A stretch of DNA of 64,000 nt, taken from NCBI GenBank assembly GCA_900468805.1, contig UEIF01000004.1, positions 250,951 through 314,950 of the forward strand. The letters run 5' to 3'. Under the pieces are notes generated by a model. That model was not told the origin of the DNA, did not search any database, and worked only from the letters and a program-made list of their open reading frames with translations. A program made the position numbers and the translations under genes. This document shows, piece after piece, positions 8,991 to 18,311 of this stretch. Every line of letters starts with the position of its first letter. The stretch's first letter is position 1. This stretch comes from Hyphomicrobiales bacterium. Its GTDB lineage: Bacteria; Pseudomonadota; Alphaproteobacteria; Rhizobiales; Rhizobiaceae.

Positions 8991-10493
8991 TTATTCCTCG
9001 ATGCCGAGCTTGGCCTTGACGAGCGCTTGCACGGCCTGCGGGTTGGCCTTGCCACCCGTCGCCTTCATCACCTGACCGACGAACCAGCCGGCAAGCGTCG
9101 GCTTGGCCTGAACTTTGGCAACCTGGTCCGGATTGGCAGCGATGATCTCGTCGACGGCCTTTTCGATCGCGCCGGTATCCGTCACCTGCTTCAGGCCGCG
9201 CGTCTCGACGATTTCGGCCGGGTCGCCGCCTTCGTTGAGCACGATTTCGAAAATATCCTTGGCGATCTTGCCAGAGATGGTCTCAGCCTTGATGAGGTCG
9301 ATGATGGCACCGAGCTGGGCCGGAGAAACCGGCGTTTCCTCGATATCCTTGCCGGTGCGGTTCAGTGCGCCGAGCAGATCGTTGATAACCCAGTTGGCCG
9401 CCGCCTTGCCATCGCGGCCTTCGGCAACGGCTTCGAAGTAATCGGCAATCGCCTTTTCCGAGACGAGCACGGAGGCGTCGTAGATCGAGAGGCCGAGCTC
9501 GCGGACGAAGCGCTCCTTCTTGTCGTCGGGCAGTTCCGGCAGATGCTGTGCGAGATCGCTGACGAAGGCGTCGTCGAATTCTAGCGGCAGCAGGTCCGGA
9601 TCGGGGAAGTAGCGATAGTCATGCGCATCTTCCTTGGTGCGCATGGACCGCGTCTCGCCCTTGTTCGCGTCGAACAAGCGGGTTTCCTGATCGATCGTGC
9701 CCCCATCCTCGATAATGCCAATCTGCCGGCGGGCTTCGAATTCGATTGCCTGGCCGATGAAGCGGATGGAGTTGACGTTCTTGATTTCGCAGCGCGTGCC
9801 GAAGGGCTCGCCCGGACGGCGCACGGAGACGTTGACGTCGGCGCGCATTGAGCCTTCGTCCATGTTGCCGTCGCAGGTGCCGAGGTAGCGCACGATCGAG
9901 CGCAGCTTCGTCATGTAGGCCTTGGCCTCATCCGAGGTGCGCATATCCGGCTTGGAGACTATTTCCATCAGCGCTACGCCGGAGCGGTTCAGATCCACAT
10001 AGGACATGGTCGGATGCTGGTCGTGCATCGACTTGCCGGCATCCTGCTCCAGGTGCAGGCGCTCGATGCCGATTTCGATATCCTCGAACTGGCCCTGACG
10101 ATCCGGGCCGAGGGAGATGACGATCTTGCCTTCGCCGACGATCGGATCCTTGTACTGCGAGATCTGATAGCCCTGCGGCAGGTCCGGATAGAAATAATTC
10201 TTGCGGTCGAAGACCGAACGCTTGTTGATCTCAGCCTTCAGGCCGAGGCCGGTGCGCACAGCCTGCTTGACGCATTCCTCGTTGATGACGGGCAACATGC
10301 CGGGCATGGCCGCATCGACGAGTGAGACGTTCGAATTTTGCGGCTTGCCGAACTCCGTCGAAGCGCCGGAGAAAAGCTTGGAATTGGAGAGCACCTGGGC
10401 ATGGACTTCCAGGCCGATGATGACTTCCCAATCACCGGTGGCGCCGGGGATATAACGTTTCGGATCAGGCGTGCGAACGTCGACAATGGTCAT
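8991..10493 (-). CDS. gatB: Asp-tRNA(Asn)/Glu-tRNA(Gln) amidotransferase subunit B
   Basis: 500 residues. GatB binds the mischarged tRNA and activates it for transamidation in the GatCAB complex, which makes Gln-tRNA(Gln) or Asn-tRNA(Asn). Landmarks are [20 protein letters not shown], the [15 protein letters not shown] block and the C-terminal YqeY-like tRNA-binding region (from about residue 350). The start at 10493 ([11 protein letters not shown]) matches rhizobial GatB; ten extra residues upstream are not needed. The partner genes gatC and gatA lie about 2 kb away, separated by unrelated small genes. Confidence 0.97.
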   Translation of the reverse strand: MTIVDVRTPDPKRYIPGATGDWEVIIGLEVHAQVLSNSKLFSGASTEFGKPQNSNVSLVDAAMPGMLPVINEECVKQAVRTGLGLKAEINKRSVFDRKNYFYPDLPQGYQISQYKDPIVGEGKIVISLGPDRQGQFEDIEIGIERLHLEQDAGKSMHDQHPTMSYVDLNRSGVALMEIVSKPDMRTSDEAKAYMTKLRSIVRYLGTCDGNMDEGSMRADVNVSVRRPGEPFGTRCEIKNVNSIRFIGQAIEFEARRQIGIIEDGGTIDQETRLFDANKGETRSMRTKEDAHDYRYFPDPDLLPLEFDDAFVSDLAQHLPELPDDKKERFVRELGLSIYDASVLVSEKAIADYFEAVAEGRDGKAAANWVINDLLGALNRTGKDIEETPVSPAQLGAIIDLIKAETISGKIAKDIFEIVLNEGGDPAEIVETRGLKQVTDTGAIEKAVDEIIAANPDQVAKVQAKPTLAGWFVGQVMKATGGKANPQAVQALVKAKLGIEE

Positions 10494-10582
10494 GAGATGC
10501 TCTTCGAAGGCTGTTCTTTTCAACTGGTGAGGTAAAGGAAATGGCCTGCCGGTGCAAGGCTTTCAGTGCCCCGGGAAGAGGT

Positions 10583-11092
10583 CTAGAAACCGGGACCGTA
10601 ACCTTCCGGCTCTTGCGGACCGAGATGCTTGCTGAGACCGACCGATGGCACATCGCGGTCAAGCTTCGGATTATAGGCTACCGACAGCCAGCGGATCGCG
10701 TAGCCATGCTTCTGGAAGAAGGCGATCGCCTCGGAATTTCCCGAATGGGTCTGCATTGCTGCCTCCTCGAAGCCCCGCTCGAAAATATCGGCCTCAATAT
10801 GCTCCAGCAGCGCAGTGCCGAGCCCCCGGCGATTGAAGGTCGGGGCGATCCAGAAGTCGGAAATCGTCTCGTCCAGCCCCTCGCGCGCCGCCCAACCGGC
10901 AACCTGTCCATTCTGCTCGACGACCGTGATGGTCAGCCAGTTATTATCTACAAAAGTCCTGAAGGCAGTGCGGGCTCCATCCGTCATGGCGTCCGATTCG
11001 CCGATCAATGCCATCGCTCTCTGCCAGGCTCGCAAGCCAATCTCGCTCAAGAGCTCCGTTTCGCCTTCGCGGGCATTGCGAATGTGGATCAA
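10583..11092 (-). CDS. GNAT family N-acetyltransferase
   Basis: About 169 residues with GNAT features: FWIAPTFNRRGLGTALLEHI (strand 4 and acetyl-CoA loop) and the late IAFFQKHGYAIRW segment. A GGAGG site sits 5 bases before TTG 11092, which makes that codon a better start than the GTG at 11098 that overlaps the site. It is the third GNAT gene around gatB, and is not obviously a duplicate of the others. Substrate unknown. Confidence 0.82.
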   Translation of the reverse strand: MIHIRNAREGETELLSEIGLRAWQRAMALIGESDAMTDGARTAFRTFVDNNWLTITVVEQNGQVAGWAAREGLDETISDFWIAPTFNRRGLGTALLEHIEADIFERGFEEAAMQTHSGNSEAIAFFQKHGYAIRWLSVAYNPKLDRDVPSVGLSKHLGPQEPEGYGPGF

Positions 11093-11242
11093 TGGCACCT
11101 CCGCTCTACAACAGGGAGTAGACCATTGAGTCGGGCAATTTTCCAGTCCCTACAATGAGATGAAGAAGCGAAAGCAATGTTATCGGCAGCTTTTGTTCCG
11201 CTGCGCCTGCTTGACCGGATTGTGGTTACTGATAAAACGCCC

Positions 11243-11348
11243 GATAGAGTATTTCCGTTTTTCTGCGAAATACGAAAACACTCTATCTCTTTGTTTCACG
11301 CAATTCCGGACGCAAAACCGCTGAACATTTTTGCTGGAATTGCCTAGA
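11243..11348. repeat. RIME1-type intergenic repeat
   Basis: Two large imperfect palindromes lie next to each other. The first has perfect outer arms GATAGAGT and ACTCTATC (11243-11250 and 11279-11286) with further pairing inside. The second has arms GCAATTCC and GGAATTGC (11300-11307 and 11336-11343). The arrangement and wording match the Rhizobium-specific intergenic mosaic element RIME1 as I remember it. It fills part of the 419-base gap between the GNAT gene and yjhX, in which I see no other feature. Confidence 0.7.
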
Positions 11349-11511
11349 GGTGTTTATGTCTAACCTGCCTGAGACCCGGTAAAGGCCCCTGCCCGCAAGC
11401 ACAGCCTCGCGCGCATGGGCCCGAAAAACGAAGCCGCGGCGTATCGGATAATTCCGAACGCCAGATCGTTTTCGTGCGCCTTCATGAAGGCGCGTTTCCG
11501 GATCAACAGCA

Positions 11512-11766
11512 ATGGACATCTCACGCGCAGAACAGCGCATCCTGCACCTTATGGCCCAGGGCGGCCGTATCGAAATTACCCGCGACAACAGAAAAATCGA
11601 GATTGTGAGCTGCTTCACCCGCGACGGCTGGGTCTATCCCGGCTTCGGTCTGGAGCTTTTCCGCAAGCTGAAACGGCTGAAGGCGATCAAGTCTTCCGCC
11701 GGCCAGCCATATCGGATTACCGAGAGAGGGCTGAAGCTCGTCAGAGCGCAACTCGATAACAAATAG
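11512..11766 (+). CDS. YjhX family (UPF0386) protein
   Basis: 84 residues, the usual length of the YjhX/UPF0386 family. Conserved parts are AEQRILHLMAQGGRI, an LELFRKLKRLKAIKSS block and GQPYRITERGLKLVRAQLDN. E. coli YjhX has been reported as the toxin of the YjhX-YjhQ pair, where YjhQ is a GNAT protein. Here a GNAT gene lies about 420 bases upstream on the other strand, so an operon with it is excluded. The predicted fold is a small winged-helix-like domain; the function here is open. Confidence 0.85.
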   Translation: MDISRAEQRILHLMAQGGRIEITRDNRKIEIVSCFTRDGWVYPGFGLELFRKLKRLKAIKSSAGQPYRITERGLKLVRAQLDNK

Positions 11767-11779
11767 GTATGACAAGAGC

Positions 11780-11811
11780 CTGGCCGCGCGGCGATGTTGC
11801 CGTGCGGCCAG
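11780..11811. terminator. Hairpin between convergent genes
   Basis: A 13-base-pair stem (CTGGCCGCGCGGC with GCCGTGCGGCCAG, one G-T pair) and 6-base loop lies between yjhX and the convergent small gene at 11819. There is no long T run on either side, so efficiency is uncertain. Confidence 0.5.
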
Positions 11812-11818
11812 GAGAGTT

Positions 11819-12094
11819 TCAAAGCTTCTCGGAAAGCTCGGTACGCATTGCCGTCCACTCCTCGGCGATCGTGCCTGTGCCGACCGTCTTGCCGGCACGT
11901 CGATACCAATAGCCGGCGTTCCAGTCATCGCCTTCGACATGGTGGCAAAGGGCATGGCCCCAATCGAAGGGCTGCTCGCCTTCATGGTTCTGGCAGATTT
12001 CGTGAACCACCTCCCACTCCGCGCCCATTTTAAAGCCGCTGGCAGAGAGACGATCAAATGCCTCGATCAACCGCGCAAGATCCTGTTTCGGCAT
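11819..12094 (-). CDS. Conserved hypothetical protein
   Basis: 91 residues, acidic and rich in Trp and His, with no signal peptide or membrane helix. Segments such as AEWEVVHEICQNHEG, FDWGHALCHHVEGD and NAGYWYRRAG suggest a compact globular protein, and the His/Cys cluster could bind a metal, which is speculation. I recognise similar small proteins of rhizobia only as hypothetical. It is transcribed toward yjhX and shares its terminator hairpin. Confidence 0.65.
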   Translation of the reverse strand: MPKQDLARLIEAFDRLSASGFKMGAEWEVVHEICQNHEGEQPFDWGHALCHHVEGDDWNAGYWYRRAGKTVGTGTIAEEWTAMRTELSEKL

Positions 12095-12127
12095 GAGACC
12101 CTCTCCCGCAAAGTTCTCCCTCTATAA

Positions 12128-12160
12128 CAGGCGCCGGCTCGAAATCCGAGACGGCGCCTG
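12128..12160 (-). terminator. Rho-independent type hairpin after slipin remnant
   Basis: CAGGCGCCG pairs with CGGCGCCTG (12128-12136 and 12152-12160), extended by an inner CTCG/CGAG stem. It lies just downstream of the frameshifted slipin fragment and looks like the retained terminator of the formerly intact gene. Confidence 0.55.
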
Positions 12161-12167
12161 CCTTTCT

Positions 12168-12600
12168 TCAATCGCGCAGATTGATGATGTCGTTCATCAA
12201 CCCGCCCGTACCGTTGTGGATGGTCAGGTGACCAACCTTGCCGGCGATGGTTTCAAGAGCCTCCAGCTCCTTCAGACGCAGCATGACCGGATTTTCGGCC
12301 ATGACCTTTGCCGTGTTGAGGAGCGAACGCGTGGCATTCGTTTCCTCACGACGGCGAATGACGTTCGCTTCGGCCTGCTTCTCAGCCGCAACGACCTGGT
12401 TGAGGATCTCGCGCATTTCGCCCGGCAAGTCACATCCTTGAGTTCGATACCGGAGACCTCAATACCGATCGTCGCCATGTCCTCGCGGACCTTCTCGGCT
12501 GCCTCAGTATTGATCGTCACCTTACGCTCAAGAATCTGATCAAGCGTCAAGGCTGCCAAGCGTGCGGCGGCTGTACTAGCGCTGGGCCAATTGCGTCTAC
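12168..12600 (-). pseudogene. Slipin (SPFH/band 7) C-terminal remnant, frameshifted
   Basis: Two overlapping frames encode adjacent parts of one slipin-type protein. The first reads LTLDQILERKVTINTEAAEK through GIELKDVT; the second continues PGEMREILNQVVAAEKQAEA to MNDIINLRD. The join is at about 12430, where restoring one T would give DVTLPGEMR, as in intact family members. The N-terminal membrane anchor and most of the SPFH domain are missing, and the upstream sequence is taken up by gatA. This is therefore a doubly damaged gene: 5' truncated and with a one-base deletion. A sequencing error could explain the frameshift but not the truncation. Confidence 0.8.
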
Positions 12601-12674
12601 AAACGGACCGGCAGAATCAACAACGCCGACCATTTTGTGGCCGGCGTCTGTAATCTTTTGGATCGGTAAGCCGG

Positions 12675-14156
12675 TTACCACCACTTGGCCGGCGTGAACT
12701 TGCCGGCGGCCTGTTCGATGACATGGGCGGTTTTGAAAAGGGTTTCCTCGTCAAAGGCCTTGCCGATGAGCTGCAGTCCGAGCGGCAAGCCCTTATGGTC
12801 CAGACCGGCGGGAACGGCGATGCCCGGCAGGCCGGCCATGTTGACCGTCACCGTGAAGATGTCGTTGAGGTACATCTTTACCGGATCGGCAGCGAGGTTC
12901 TCGTCGGCGACACCGAAGGCGGAGGACGGAGTAGCCGGCGTCAGGATGGCATCAACGCCGGCATCGAAGGCGAGTTCGAAATCGCGTTTGATCAGCGTGC
13001 GAACCTTCTGCGCGCGCAGGTAATAGGCGTCGTAATAGCCGGCCGAGAGCACATAGGTACCGATCATGATGCGGCGCTTGACTTCCTGGCCGAATCCGGC
13101 GGCGCGCGTCTTCTCGTACATCTCAAGGATATCCTTGCCGTCGACGCGCAAGCCGTAGCGCACGCCGTCATAGCGGGCGAGGTTCGAAGAGGCTTCGGCG
13201 GGGGCTACGATGTAATAGGCCGGCAGAGCATATTTGGTGTGCGGCAGAGAAATGTTGACGATCTCGGCACCAGCATCCTTCAGCCAGGCAATGCCCTGTT
13301 GCCAGATAGCTTCAATCTCGTCGGGCATGCCGTCGACACGGTATTCGTTCGGGATGCCGATCTTCATGCCCTTCAGCGACTGGCCGATGGCGGCTTCGTA
13401 ATCCGGCACCGGCAGGTCGACCGAGGTCGTGTCCTTGGCATCGACGCTTGCCATCGATTTCAGCAGGATGGCGGCATCGCGAACGTCCCGGGCGATCGGA
13501 CCGGCCTGATCGAGAGAGGAGGCGAAAGCAACTGTGCCCCAGCGCGAGCAACGACCATAGGTCGGCTTGATACCAACGGTACCGGTAAAGGCGGCCGGCT
13601 GGCGGATCGAGCCGCCGGTATCAGTCGCAGTCGCTCCGGCGCAGAGATGGGCGGCAACGGCTGAGGCCGAACCACCGGAAGAACCGCCCGGTACGAGCTG
13701 CTGGTTGGAGCCTGCGGCGCGCCAGGGGTTGATGACCGCGCCATAGTGCGAGGTTTCGTTGGAGGAGCCCATCGCGAACTCGTCCATGTTGAGCTTACCG
13801 AGCATGACGGCGCCGTCATCCCATAGGTTCTGGGTTACGGTGGATTCATAACGTGGTTCGAAACCATCGAGGATATGGCTGCAGGCCTGGGTGTGCACGC
13901 CCACGGTTGCGAAGAGGTCCTTGATACCGAGCGGAATGCCTTCGAGATCGCCCGCCTTTCCGGCGGCGATGCGCTCGTCGGAATTCTTTGCCATGACGCG
14001 TGCAAGATCCGGCGTGACCTTGATATAGGCGTTAAGGTGACCATTGGCCGCGTCGATAGCCGAGATATAGGCCTCGGTCAGTTCGGTTGCGGTGATTTCC
14101 TTGCCGCGCAGCTTCTGGCGGGCTTCGGCAATGGTCAGGCTGGTGAGTTCGCTCAT
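12675..14156 (-). CDS. gatA: Asp-tRNA(Asn)/Glu-tRNA(Gln) amidotransferase subunit A
   Basis: 493 residues of the amidase-signature family. The catalytic Ser-cisSer-Lys triad is visible: K79 in [13 protein letters not shown]159 in [13 protein letters not shown] and S183 in [13 protein letters not shown]. GatA releases ammonia from glutamine and passes it to GatB for transamidation of Glu-tRNA(Gln) or Asp-tRNA(Asn). It is downstream of gatC with 58 bases between; gatB is separate. Confidence 0.97.
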   Translation of the reverse strand: MSELTSLTIAEARQKLRGKEITATELTEAYISAIDAANGHLNAYIKVTPDLARVMAKNSDERIAAGKAGDLEGIPLGIKDLFATVGVHTQACSHILDGFEPRYESTVTQNLWDDGAVMLGKLNMDEFAMGSSNETSHYGAVINPWRAAGSNQQLVPGGSSGGSASAVAAHLCAGATATDTGGSIRQPAAFTGTVGIKPTYGRCSRWGTVAFASSLDQAGPIARDVRDAAILLKSMASVDAKDTTSVDLPVPDYEAAIGQSLKGMKIGIPNEYRVDGMPDEIEAIWQQGIAWLKDAGAEIVNISLPHTKYALPAYYIVAPAEASSNLARYDGVRYGLRVDGKDILEMYEKTRAAGFGQEVKRRIMIGTYVLSAGYYDAYYLRAQKVRTLIKRDFELAFDAGVDAILTPATPSSAFGVADENLAADPVKMYLNDIFTVTVNMAGLPGIAVPAGLDHKGLPLGLQLIGKAFDEETLFKTAHVIEQAAGKFTPAKWW

Positions 14157-14214
14157 AGTGTTTTCGCTTCAGATCTGGAAATGGCAACAGGGTCGGAAAG
14201 AGGCGGTCAAAACC

Positions 14215-14502
14215 TTATTCGACGACTTTCGGCACCAGGAAGAAATTGTGGTCGGTTATCGGCGCATTAGCAACGACATCGGCGGCCTTGTTGCCGTCAT
14301 TGACGACATCGGTGCGCTTCTTCATGTCCATCGGCGTTACCGAGGTCATGGCCTCGACACCCTCGACATCAACTTCGGAAAGCTGCTCGACGAAGCCGAG
14401 GATGCCGTTCAACTCACCGACCATGCGATTTGCCTCTTCTTCCGAGACGGCAATACGAGCAAGGCGCGCAACGCGCTTAACGGTGGCGAGATCGACGGAC
14501 AT
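14215..14502 (-). CDS. gatC: Asp-tRNA(Asn)/Glu-tRNA(Gln) amidotransferase subunit C
   Basis: 95 residues, the normal GatC size. Typical traits are [20 protein letters not shown] at the N-terminus, a central [16 protein letters not shown] segment and a C-terminal tail [11 protein letters not shown]. GatC wraps around GatA and stabilises its contact with GatB. It is the first gene of the gatC-gatA pair. Confidence 0.95.
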   Translation of the reverse strand: MSVDLATVKRVARLARIAVSEEEANRMVGELNGILGFVEQLSEVDVEGVEAMTSVTPMDMKKRTDVVNDGNKAADVVANAPITDHNFFLVPKVVE

Positions 14503-14592
14503 GGCATTCTCCGGATAGGAATTTTCCTACCGCTATAAAGACCATGTCCGTCCTGTGCAACGGGTTTGCCTTTTCGGCAACGCATAATTCCA

Positions 14593-14620
14593 GCCCTCAA
14601 ATCCCTGGGTATTTGAGGGC
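14593..14620 (-). terminator. Hairpin after metal-dependent hydrolase gene
   Basis: A 10-base-pair stem GCCCTCAAAT/ATTTGAGGGC with an 8-base loop lies 7 bases beyond the stop of the hydrolase gene. The T content after it on the minus strand is moderate. Confidence 0.5.
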
Positions 14621-14627
14621 TTGGGCT

Positions 14628-15332
14628 TCAGAGCGACAGGCTTTCGCCGGGCTTCGGCGCCTTCACTTGCGTCTTCGAGGCTTCCATGCCGGCAATGAAT
14701 TTTTCCGGCGTCTGGTCGATGATCGGGAAGGTGCCGTAGTGGCAGGGGATCGCCGTCTTGAAGTTGAAGTAACGCTGGCAAGCGAGAGCTGCCACCGCGC
14801 CACCCATGGTGAAGCGGTCGCCGATCGGAACGATGCCGATGTCCGGCTGGTGCAACTCGTTGATCAGCGCCATGTCAGAGAAGATATCCGTGTCGCCCAT
14901 GTGGAAGAGGCTCGGTTCATCCTCGAAATGCAGTACGAGACCGTTCGCGCTGCCGAGCGAATGCGAAACGCCGTCTTCGGTGGTCTGCGCGGAGGAATGC
15001 AACGCATTGGTGAAGGTAGCGGTGAAGCTGCCGAGCGGGACCGTGCCGCCGGTATTGCCCATTTCGAGCTTGTCAACGCCCTTGGTCCCGAGCCAGGAAG
15101 CAAGGTCGGCATTGGCGAGAACGATGGCGCCGGTATCCTTGGCAATCTGGACGGTATCACCGACATGGTCGCCATGGCCGTGCGTCAGCAGGATATGGGT
15201 GATACCGTTGGTCACGTCCTTGATATCCTGGCCGACGAAGGACGAATTATAGGTCAGGAAGGGATCGATCAGGATTTTGGCGGCTTTCGTTTCGATACGG
15301 AAAGCAGAATGGCCGAGCCAGGTGATCTTCAT
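14628..15332 (-). CDS. UPF0173 family metal-dependent hydrolase
   Basis: 234 residues of the metallo-beta-lactamase fold. Seen are the start [15 protein letters not shown], the [12 protein letters not shown] block, the metal motif [12 protein letters not shown] and later His/Asp in [11 protein letters not shown] and IPCHYGTFP. This is the UPF0173 group, whose natural substrate is not established. It stands alone between gatC and ruvX and has its own terminator hairpin. Confidence 0.9.
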   Translation of the reverse strand: MKITWLGHSAFRIETKAAKILIDPFLTYNSSFVGQDIKDVTNGITHILLTHGHGDHVGDTVQIAKDTGAIVLANADLASWLGTKGVDKLEMGNTGGTVPLGSFTATFTNALHSSAQTTEDGVSHSLGSANGLVLHFEDEPSLFHMGDTDIFSDMALINELHQPDIGIVPIGDRFTMGGAVAALACQRYFNFKTAIPCHYGTFPIIDQTPEKFIAGMEASKTQVKAPKPGESLSL

Positions 15333-15400
15333 GAAAAGTCTCCTTGATTATGTGGTGCGAAAGACGATTTCGGGACCAGAGCAGTGCGACGCGCTTAGCG

Positions 15401-15438
15401 GCGGAAAACCGTTTCGCACTTTTCCTCGAATTGCTCTA
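15401..15438. repeat. Partial rhizobial intergenic repeat (RIME-like half)
   Basis: Read on the minus strand this starts TAGAGCAATTCGAGGAAAAG and continues into GCGAAACGGTTTTCCGC, a recurrent intergenic motif in Rhizobium and Agrobacterium. It resembles the second palindrome of the repeat at 11243 without its partner half. It lies between the hydrolase gene and ruvX. Confidence 0.45.
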
Positions 15439-15509
15439 AGGACATAGCCGATATGGCCGCAAAGAAAAGCGGTGGGAACTTCAATTTCTCTTGACGGGAT
15501 GACAGAGCA

Positions 15510-16001
15510 ATGACGGTGCTGACGATCGAGGAACTGGCCGAAACGATCGGGCCTGGACAGGCAATCGCCGGCCTCGATCTCGGCACCAAGACGATTGGCC
15601 TTTCCATGTCCGATCTCGGCCGCCGCTTCGCCACGCCGCGCCCGGTCATCAAGCGCGAGAAATTCACCATCGATGCCGAGACCCTGCTCGCCTTTGCCAC
15701 TAAAGAAAAGGTCGCAGCCTTCGTCATCGGCCTGCCCGTGAACATGGATGGATCGGCAGGGCCGCGCGTGCAGGCGACGCGGGCCTTCGTGCGTAACATG
15801 GAGCAGAAAACCGCTCTTCCCTTTGTCTATTGGGACGAGCGGCTGTCGACCGTGGCCGCAGAACGGGCCTTGCTGGAAATGGATGTTTCGCGGGCAAAAC
15901 GCGCCGAACGGATCGATTCGGCAGCGGCGAGCTTCATCCTTCAGGGAGTGCTCGACAGGCTTTCCTTGCTGGCGAGATCTGCCGACGATCCCGAGGGGTG
16001 A
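15510..16001 (+). CDS. ruvX: Putative Holliday junction resolvase / pre-16S rRNA nuclease
   Basis: 163 residues of the YqgF/RuvX RNase H-like family. Motifs: [18 protein letters not shown] with the first acidic residue, [15 protein letters not shown] with the second carboxylate region, [15 protein letters not shown] and the last acidic [12 protein letters not shown]. coli YqgF is linked to processing of the 16S rRNA 5' end. Its last 61 bases overlap the convergent gene at 15941. Confidence 0.93.
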   Translation: MTVLTIEELAETIGPGQAIAGLDLGTKTIGLSMSDLGRRFATPRPVIKREKFTIDAETLLAFATKEKVAAFVIGLPVNMDGSAGPRVQATRAFVRNMEQKTALPFVYWDERLSTVAAERALLEMDVSRAKRAERIDSAAASFILQGVLDRLSLLARSADDPEG

Positions 16002-16270
16002 CGCGCCTTCCACCAGGCGGCGATCTGACGGCGCTTGCGGAAGCCCATGATGGCGAAGACGACGAGGCTGTCGACCGCAATCGCGCGGGCGACGAGCGGA
16101 GGGATTTCCTGCGGCGGAAGGCCCAGCACCTTGCCGTAGAGCTGGAAAGTCAGGTCATGGACCTGCCGCGTCAGCATGAAGATGCCGAAGTTCAGATCGT
16201 AATAAGAAAGCCAGTACCAGCCCGCCAGGAAGACGATCGGACCGGCCCAGAAGATCAGAAACCACTTCAT
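15941..16270 (-). CDS. DUF6105-like small membrane protein
   Basis: 109 residues. A hydrophobic helix at the N-terminus ([18 protein letters not shown]) and a second near residues 60-75 ([18 protein letters not shown]) are followed by a basic, Trp-containing tail. I recall such proteins in Rhizobiaceae under DUF6105. The final 61 bases overlap the 3' end of ruvX on the opposite strand. Its ATG overlaps the TGA of the upstream mini-gene (ATGA), which points to coupled translation. Function unknown. Confidence 0.75.
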   Translation of the reverse strand: MKWFLIFWAGPIVFLAGWYWLSYYDLNFGIFMLTRQVHDLTFQLYGKVLGLPPQEIPPLVARAIAVDSLVVFAIMGFRKRRQIAAWWKARHPSGSSADLASKESLSSTP

Positions 16271-16440
16271 GCGGCCTCTCCTTCGTGCTTGTGCAGGACC
16301 GGCATTTCAAAGGAAACGAGCCAGACCGACGATGCCATGATGCAGAGTACGAGCGTGGGCACGGCGATATCCAGCGCCAGCACAGCGAAAAACATCATCG
16401 CCGCGAGAAGCAACGCGGTTCTGGCGATTCTGGTTCCCAT
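16267..16440 (-). CDS. Small membrane protein
   Basis: About 57 residues from ATG 16440, or 72 if a GTG at 16485 is used. Two hydrophobic stretches (TALLLAAMMFFAVLALDIAV and LVLCIMASSVWLVSF) make up most of the chain, with a His/Glu-rich cytoplasmic end. The stop overlaps the start of the DUF6105-like gene, so the two small membrane proteins probably work together. No family recognised. Confidence 0.65.
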   Translation of the reverse strand: MGTRIARTALLLAAMMFFAVLALDIAVPTLVLCIMASSVWLVSFEMPVLHKHEGEAA

Positions 16441-16560
16441 GACTGAACTCGGGTCCACACTCGTTACATTTCTACTGTAGACCACACTGGCGAGTTAACC
16501 GGCGCCAGGCAACGCAAACCAATTGTTAAGGTTAACAGGCGGACGGAGCCTGTGGATTAC

Positions 16561-17220
16561 TCAGCCGTAGACGCCGCGCACCAGCCGCTTCAGCGCCGTT
16601 GCCGCCTTCTCCCAGTCCTTGGCGTTCTTCAGCACCAGGCCCGCGCACTGACCGCCTGCGGCAGCAGAAAGCACCAGATGCTGGATCGACGCAAAGATCA
16701 GCGCATTGACGGCTGCGGTGTCGATGCCCTTCGGAGGCGTCAGCGAGCCGCGCATGCGATCGAGCCACTGGCCGAGCGCCTTGGAGCGCGCTTCGGAAAG
16801 CCGCCTCACCTGCTCGGTATTTTCGGACACTTCCCAGGCGACGATGCGGCGCATCAGCGGATCGTCGCGCAGCGCTTCCAGGAAAAGCAGCGCCAGCCGC
16901 TCCATGAGGTCGCCATAAGTCAAGAGGAACATGCCGCCGGTATCTTCGGGGATGCGGTCCTTGACCCAGTTGCCGAGATCGGCGCCGATCGCCTCGATGA
17001 GACCATCGAGACCGCCATAATAACGGTAGATAAGTTGCTTGTCGCAGCCGGCGCGGCGGGCGACGGCATTGATGCCGAAATTCTGGAAGCCTTCTTCGGC
17101 CAGCAGGTTCTTGGCCGCCGTCAGGATGGCGCGCTCGGTGGCGCTTCTATCGCGGATACGCTTTTCAGGCTCAGCGGCACTCGTCTGTTCGAGCACGGCC
17201 ACGGCAGTTTCATTCAGCAT
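16561..17220 (-). CDS. TetR/AcrR family transcriptional regulator
   Basis: 219 residues. The N-terminal helix-turn-helix is clear: ATERAILTAAKNLLAEEGF, then INAVARRAGCDKQLIYRYYG (about residues 30-75). The rest is a helical ligand-binding domain ending in ATALKRLVRGVYG. The effector and targets are unknown; no efflux pump or enzyme gene is divergent from it, and the map gene on the other side is 246 bases away. Confidence 0.9.
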   Translation of the reverse strand: MLNETAVAVLEQTSAAEPEKRIRDRSATERAILTAAKNLLAEEGFQNFGINAVARRAGCDKQLIYRYYGGLDGLIEAIGADLGNWVKDRIPEDTGGMFLLTYGDLMERLALLFLEALRDDPLMRRIVAWEVSENTEQVRRLSEARSKALGQWLDRMRGSLTPPKGIDTAAVNALIFASIQHLVLSAAAGGQCAGLVLKNAKDWEKAATALKRLVRGVYG

Positions 17221-17466
17221 TCGGTCAACCCCGGTCTGTCACCAATCGGTGAGTAACAGTGGAATTTTCCACCTACAATCCTATCTTATTGAGAAGACTG
17301 TGGATATTGATGGTCTTCAGCTCTGCTAACGCTGGCGGGCGGCCCGGCGGCATTTTTCACCCGATGCAACGCCCCGAGAAATCTTGGCCATGCGGTTGAT
17401 CGCGATGGACGAACCCGGCATAGCTGCATTATGAACAGAGACGACAATTTCTGCTAAGGCCTTGCA

Positions 17467-18303
17467 ATGGTGAATTATATCGAAGCCTCCTCCGCGCCGC
17501 CGAAAAATACGGGCGCCATCAGGCTTTATGGCCCTGAAGCATTCGAGGGAATGCGCAACGCGTGCCAGCTGACCGCACGCTGCCTCGATGCGCTTGCCGA
17601 CATCGTCAAGCCAGGTCTCGCAACCAATGAAATCGATCGCTTCGTTTTCGAATTCGGCATGGATCACGGTGCCTATCCGGCAACGCTGAACTATCGCGGC
17701 TATACGAAGTCCACCTGCACCTCGATCAACCATGTGGTCTGTCACGGCATTCCCGACGACAAGCCGCTTCGCGAGGGCGATATCGTCAACATCGACGTGA
17801 CCTTCGTCGTTGATGGCTGGCATGGGGATTCGAGCCGGATGTATCCGGTCGGCCAGGTCAAGCGCGCTGCCGAACGGCTGCTCGAAGTGACCTATGAGTC
17901 GCTGATGCGTGGTATCGCCGCCGTGCATCCCGGCGCCCGCACCGGAGCGATCGGCGAAGCGATCCAGACCTACGCCGAAGCCGAGCGCTGCTCTGTGGTG
18001 CGCGATTTCTGCGGCCATGGTGTCGGCCGCCTTTTCCACGATTCGCCGAACATCCTGCATTACGGCCGCGCCAATGAAGGGCCGGAACTGCGCGAAGGCA
18101 TGATCTTCACCATCGAGCCGATGATCAATCTCGGACGCCCGCACGTGAAGGTACTGGCTGACGGTTGGACCGCCGTGACGCGCGACCGGTCGCTATCAGC
18201 ACAGTACGAACATACGATCGGCGTGACCGCAAACGGCTGCGAAATCTTCACGCTTTCGCCCGCCGGCCTCGACCGGCCGGGCCTGCCACCGCTCAACGGG
18301 TAA
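17467..18303 (+). CDS. map: Type I methionine aminopeptidase
   Basis: 278 residues. The five metal ligands of MAP type I are recognisable: D in [16 protein letters not shown] (two), H in [13 protein letters not shown] in [11 protein letters not shown] and E in QYEHTIGV. It removes the initiator Met from nascent proteins. The N-terminus has a short extra segment before [15 protein letters not shown]. radC starts 8 bases after its stop, suggesting a map-radC transcription unit. Confidence 0.97.
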   Translation: MVNYIEASSAPPKNTGAIRLYGPEAFEGMRNACQLTARCLDALADIVKPGLATNEIDRFVFEFGMDHGAYPATLNYRGYTKSTCTSINHVVCHGIPDDKPLREGDIVNIDVTFVVDGWHGDSSRMYPVGQVKRAAERLLEVTYESLMRGIAAVHPGARTGAIGEAIQTYAEAERCSVVRDFCGHGVGRLFHDSPNILHYGRANEGPELREGMIFTIEPMINLGRPHVKVLADGWTAVTRDRSLSAQYEHTIGVTANGCEIFTLSPAGLDRPGLPPLNG

Positions 18304-18311
18304 CATTGTCC

